Assembly: GCF_018070075.1 (NCBI RefSeq)
Contig: NZ_JAGPXE010000025.1
Location: forward strand, 1-32,090
DNA length: 32,090 nt
Direction: 5' to 3'
From: Saccharopolyspora endophytica
Lineage (GTDB): Bacteria > Actinomycetota > Actinomycetes > Mycobacteriales > Pseudonocardiaceae
Each line of letters begins with the position of its first letter. The stretch's first letter is position 1. Positions 29,202-32,090 of this stretch are shown here, piece after piece. The notes below the pieces were generated by a model that was given only the letters and a program-made list of their open reading frames with translations, had not been told where the DNA came from and did not search any database. Both the position numbers and the translations under genes were made by a program.

Positions 29202-30294
29202 CAACAAGCAAGCTTCGACTGACACGGCCGAGGCGGCCGAGGCGGTCGACACTGCCGAGGCTTCCAACGCTTCGAAGAAGGCCGAGGTCGAGGCCGACGC
29301 GGAGGGCACCATCGGCGCCGAGTTCGGCGACGAGGTGCTGGAGCCGGAGCTGAAGAAGACCGACGACGAGAAGGACAAGTCGTCGGACGCCTACCACGCG
29401 AAGGTGACCGCCAAGGCGGGCACGCCGGCCGGTCTGGCGACCGGTCTGGTCAAGGAGCTTCGCCCGAAGCAGTGGGTGAAGAACGTCCTGGTGCTGGCCG
29501 TGCCGTTCGCGGCGGGCGAGATCCTGGACCCGGCCATCCTGCTCGACGCGGTCATCGCGTTCGTGGTGTTCTCGATGGCCGCTTCGGGCATCTACTTCGT
29601 CAACGACGCGATCGACGTCGAGGCGGACCGGCAGCACCCGACCAAGCGCAACCGCCCGATCGCGGCCGGCCTGATCCCGGTGCCGATCGCCTACGTGGTG
29701 TGCGTGCTGCTGCTGGGCGGCTCGCTGCTGATCTCGGGTCTGACGAGCATGCAGCTGCTGGCCGTGATGGCGCTCTACATCGCGGTGCAGCTGGGCTACT
29801 GCTTCGGCCTCAAGCACCAGCCGGTGATCGACCTGTGCATCGTGGCCTCCGGGTTCCTGCTGCGCGCCATTGCCGGTGGTGCGGCGGCGAACCTGGTGAT
29901 CACCCAGTGGTTCTACCTGATCGTGGCGTTCGGCTCGCTGTTCATGGTGGCGGGCAAGCGCTACGCCGAGGTGAAGCTGGCCGCCGAGACCGGCGCGAAG
30001 ATCCGCAAGTCGCTGAAGGCGTACTCGCCGTCCTACCTGCGGTTCGTGTGGGCCATCGCGGCCGCGATCACGATCATGACCTACTCGCTGTGGGCCTACG
30101 ACATCCGCGAGTTCGAGATGTCGCGCTGGGGCCTGATCTCCATCGTGCCGATGGTGATCGCGATCCTGCGGTACGCGGTGGACATCGACAAGGGTGTCGC
30201 CGGTGAGCCGGAGGAAGTGGTCCTCAAGGACAAGGTCCTGATGGTGCTCGGCGTGATCCTCGCCGGTTGCCTGTTCCTGGCGTTCTACCTGTAA
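29194..30294 (+). CDS. ubiA: Decaprenyl-phosphate phosphoribosyltransferase (UbiA family)
   Basis: A 366-residue polytopic prenyltransferase-fold enzyme, equivalent to Rv3806c, which joins phosphoribosyl pyrophosphate to decaprenyl phosphate to start synthesis of the arabinose donor DPA. The first Asp-rich motif is NDAIDVEADRQHPTKRNRP, with Asn137, Asp138, Asp141 and Asp145; a second conserved region is LGYCFGLKHQPVIDL. About eight hydrophobic helices follow. The first 75 residues are an extra hydrophilic, acidic segment rich in Ala, Glu, Asp and Lys that has no counterpart in the core family. The GTG overlaps the PAP2 gene by 8 nt. A strong terminator follows 11 nt after the stop. Confidence 0.95.
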   Translation: MPDNKQASTDTAEAAEAVDTAEASNASKKAEVEADAEGTIGAEFGDEVLEPELKKTDDEKDKSSDAYHAKVTAKAGTPAGLATGLVKELRPKQWVKNVLVLAVPFAAGEILDPAILLDAVIAFVVFSMAASGIYFVNDAIDVEADRQHPTKRNRPIAAGLIPVPIAYVVCVLLLGGSLLISGLTSMQLLAVMALYIAVQLGYCFGLKHQPVIDLCIVASGFLLRAIAGGAAANLVITQWFYLIVAFGSLFMVAGKRYAEVKLAAETGAKIRKSLKAYSPSYLRFVWAIAAAITIMTYSLWAYDIREFEMSRWGLISIVPMVIAILRYAVDIDKGVAGEPEEVVLKDKVLMVLGVILAGCLFLAFYL

Positions 30295-30305
30295 GCAGCG
30301 CCTTC

Positions 30306-30347
30306 GTCGAAGCCCCCGGCCCGAGTGGCCGGGGGCTTCGACGTTTT
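30306..30347 (+). terminator. Galactan operon intrinsic terminator
   Basis: A perfect 16-bp stem (30306-30321 with 30327-30342) with a 5-nt loop (CGAGT) is followed by GTTTT. It closes the glf-glfT2-PAP2-ubiA operon. Confidence 0.94.
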
Positions 30348-30356
30348 GCACGGTTT

Positions 30357-30385
30357 GTTCATCGTCGATCACCGACCCGTTCACT
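30357..30385 (+). promoter_or_regulatory. Candidate PHO box upstream of phoD
   Basis: GTTCATC (30357-30363) and GTTCACT (30379-30385) are 22 nt apart, i.e. two 11-nt PhoP repeat units, with a weaker GATCACC (30367-30373) between them. This resembles the PhoP-binding boxes of Streptomyces phosphate-starvation promoters. The middle unit is out of phase by 1 nt, so the site is tentative. Confidence 0.5.
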
Positions 30386-30436
30386 CGGTCGGGTGAGAGT
30401 GGTCGGAGTTCCCGAATCGATGGAGGACCGACGCAC

Positions 30437-32011
30437 ATGGACAAGTCCGATTCGTTGCTCTCCCGCCGCAGCGTGCTGATCAGCGGTGCCGCCGGTGCCG
30501 CGGCGCTGACCGTCGCCGGGGCGCCGTCCGCGCTGTCGCTGCCGGGTGCCGGCGCGGCCCGCAGGGGCGAGGTGTTCAGCCTCGGCGTGGCCTCGGGCGA
30601 CCCGCTGCCGGACGGTTTCGTGCTGTGGACGCGCCTGGCCGCCGACCCGCTCGCCGAGGACGGCATGGGTGGCATGCCGAACAAGGCCATCCCGGTGCAG
30701 TGGGAGGTCGCCGAGGACGAGAACTTCACGCGCGTGGTGCGCCGGGGTGAGGCTCCGGCCGCTCCCGAGATGGGCCACAGCGTGCACGTCGAGCTGGAGG
30801 GCCTGCGGCCGGGCCGCGACTACTACTACCGGTTCCGCGCGGAGGGCTCGGTCTCACCCGCCGGGCGCACCCGGACGGCGCCGCTGCCGGGCACGATGGG
30901 CGAGCTGTCGATGGCCTTCGCGTCCTGCTCGCAGTACGAGCACGGCTACTTCACCGCCTACCGCCACCTCGGCGACGAGCGGCCGGACCTGGTCCTGCAC
31001 CTGGGGGACTACCAGTACGAGTACAAGGCGAACGACTACGTGATCCCGGGCGGCAACGTCCGCGACCACGAGGGCCCGGAGACCGAGACGCTGGCCAACT
31101 ACCGGCAGCGGCACGCCCAGTACAAGACCGACGCCGACCTGCAGCACGCGCACGCCGCGGCCCCGTGGGTCGTGGTCTGGGACGACCACGAGCTGGACAA
31201 CAACTGGGCCGACGAGGTCTACGAGCACCCCGAGGAACCGCAGCCGAACTTCTTGGAGCGCCGCAAGGCCGCGTTCCAGGCGTACTACGAGAACATGCCG
31301 CTGCGCCGCGCCCAGGTCCCGCAGGGCATCGACCTGCGGCTGTTCCGGCGGGTCGAGTGGGGCTCGCTGGCGACGTTCCACATGCTCGACACCCGCCAGT
31401 ACCGCGACGACCAGGTCGGCAACGACGAGTTCCCGACCCAGGACCCGGCCCGGCTGGACCCCAAGCGCAGCCTCACCGGCGCCGAGCAGGAGCGCTGGCT
31501 GCTGCAGGGCCTGCGGTCCTCGCGGGCGCGCTGGGACGTGCTGGGCCAGCAGGTCATGTTCGCCGAGATCGACTACCAGGGCGGCCAGGACAAGGCCTAC
31601 AACCCGGACGCCTGGGACGGCTACGTCGGTTCCCGGCAGCGGGTCATCGAGGGCTGGAAGCAGGCCGGCACCCGCAACCCGGTGGTGCTGACCGGTGACG
31701 TCCACACGAACTGGGCGAACGAGATCCACGACGGCGAGAACGTCGTGGCCACCGAGTTCACGGCCACCTCGATCACCAGCGGCGGCGACGGCTCGGCCGA
31801 GCTCACGGACAAGGAGAAGGCGTACCTGGCGGAGAACCCGCACGTGCGCCTCTACAACAACCAGCGCGGCTACATCTCCACCAAGATCACCGAGACGGAG
31901 ATGAAGGCGACCTACAAGGTGCTGCCCTTCGTCTCCAAGCCCGGAGCCCCGGTCCAGGACCTCGCCACCCTCACCGTCGAGGACGGCACCCCGGGCCTCA
32001 ACCGCGCCTGA
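30437..32011 (+). CDS. phoD: Alkaline phosphatase D, Tat-exported
   Basis: A 524-residue secreted phosphatase/phosphodiesterase of the PhoD family. The N-terminus carries a twin-arginine signal (SRRSVL at 9-14) followed by a hydrophobic Ala-rich stretch and a cleavage site near GAGAA. The catalytic metal-binding motifs are FASCSQYEHGYFTAYRHL, LHLGDYQYEY, WDDHELDNNW and TGDVHTNW; the PhoD N-terminal domain (FSLGVASGDPLPDGFVLWTR) is also present. A good Shine-Dalgarno (GGAGGA) lies about 9 nt upstream of the ATG. It is expected to be induced under phosphate limitation through the PHO box upstream. It lies beyond the galactan operon's terminator and so is an independent unit. Confidence 0.96.
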   Translation: MDKSDSLLSRRSVLISGAAGAAALTVAGAPSALSLPGAGAARRGEVFSLGVASGDPLPDGFVLWTRLAADPLAEDGMGGMPNKAIPVQWEVAEDENFTRVVRRGEAPAAPEMGHSVHVELEGLRPGRDYYYRFRAEGSVSPAGRTRTAPLPGTMGELSMAFASCSQYEHGYFTAYRHLGDERPDLVLHLGDYQYEYKANDYVIPGGNVRDHEGPETETLANYRQRHAQYKTDADLQHAHAAAPWVVVWDDHELDNNWADEVYEHPEEPQPNFLERRKAAFQAYYENMPLRRAQVPQGIDLRLFRRVEWGSLATFHMLDTRQYRDDQVGNDEFPTQDPARLDPKRSLTGAEQERWLLQGLRSSRARWDVLGQQVMFAEIDYQGGQDKAYNPDAWDGYVGSRQRVIEGWKQAGTRNPVVLTGDVHTNWANEIHDGENVVATEFTATSITSGGDGSAELTDKEKAYLAENPHVRLYNNQRGYISTKITETEMKATYKVLPFVSKPGAPVQDLATLTVEDGTPGLNRA

Positions 32012-32031
32012 CCAGCACCTTTCGAATTTCG

Positions 32032-32049
32032 CGCGACATTCGAGTCGCG
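32032..32049. terminator. Weak hairpin after phoD
   Basis: A 6-bp stem (CGCGAC/GTCGCG) with a 6-nt loop lies 20 nt after the phoD stop. There is no T-run, so termination activity is doubtful. Confidence 0.3.
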
Positions 32050-32082
32050 TACACCGGCCGGGTCGTAGGGGGGAGTCTCGCA

Positions 32083-32090
32083 GTGCGCGC
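32083..32090 (+). CDS. Possible start of a truncated gene at the right edge
   Basis: A GTG at 32083 has GGGGGAG about 7 nt upstream, a good Shine-Dalgarno arrangement. Only the first eight bases are in the window, so nothing can be said about the product, or whether the gene is real. Confidence 0.25.

Overview
The window is about 32 kb of chromosome from a high-GC actinomycete. It is most like Saccharopolyspora or another Pseudonocardiaceae. The evidence is the codon bias (almost all third positions G or C), many GTG starts, a SigR/RsrA-type thiol stress module, an F420-type luciferase-fold oxidoreductase, septum-formation and DosR-like proteins, and a galactan operon (glf, glfT2, PAP2 phosphatase, UbiA-type transferase) typical of bacteria with an arabinogalactan wall. 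No mycolate genes are visible. There is no transposase, prophage or CRISPR array, so this looks like core chromosome. The gene order strongly recalls two Mycobacterium tuberculosis neighbourhoods, Rv3223c-Rv3234c and Rv3804-Rv3838; this is from memory and was not searched.

Layout. 1-172: a 5S rRNA that ends an rRNA operon lying to the left, with its terminator. 265-3038: a SpoU-class RNA methyltransferase (minus) diverging from a WS/DGAT acyltransferase and a DUF6912-like protein (plus). 3039-6321 (minus): a lipoprotein, rsgA and aroA. 6448-8548 (plus): two tandem SRAP (YedK/HMCES) proteins and an alpha/beta hydrolase. 8831-10521: ybaK (minus) diverging from sigR-rsrA (plus), with a perfect SigR promoter between them. 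10704-12589 (minus): a macro-domain protein, a DoxX protein and an orphan DosR-like regulator. 12764-14934 (plus): pheA, a phosphoglycerate-mutase-like protein and a DinB/maleylpyruvate-isomerase-like protein. 14931-16293 (minus): a minimal zinc metallopeptidase and a septum-formation protein. 16408-19845 (plus): a YgiB-like/YgiC-like pair and serS. 19912-23772: a HhH endonuclease-like protein, an LLM oxidoreductase, a HAD phosphatase and a PGRP amidase. 23907-30294: a GT87 glycosyltransferase diverging from glf-glfT2-PAP2-ubiA. 30437-32011: a Tat-exported PhoD phosphatase.

How it works together. The right third builds the cell wall. Glf makes UDP-galactofuranose, GlfT2 polymerises galactan, and the UbiA and PAP2 proteins make the decaprenyl-phosphate arabinose donor precursor. 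The PGRP amidase and the GT87 enzyme may act on the same envelope. The centre is a redox module: SigR is held by the zinc anti-sigma RsrA and autoregulates from a GGAAT-N18-GTT promoter that also lies next to ybaK.

The most unusual signal is a dispersed family of roughly 150-nt intergenic elements at 10542-10702, 18331-18489 and 20609-20754. Each has a long-range palindromic stem and a terminal 7-bp, 3-nt-loop hairpin, and the base pairs change in a compensatory way between copies. The second is a SigR promoter followed by an in-frame ATG exactly 55 codons upstream of the usual sigR start, as expected for the unstable long isoform described in Streptomyces.
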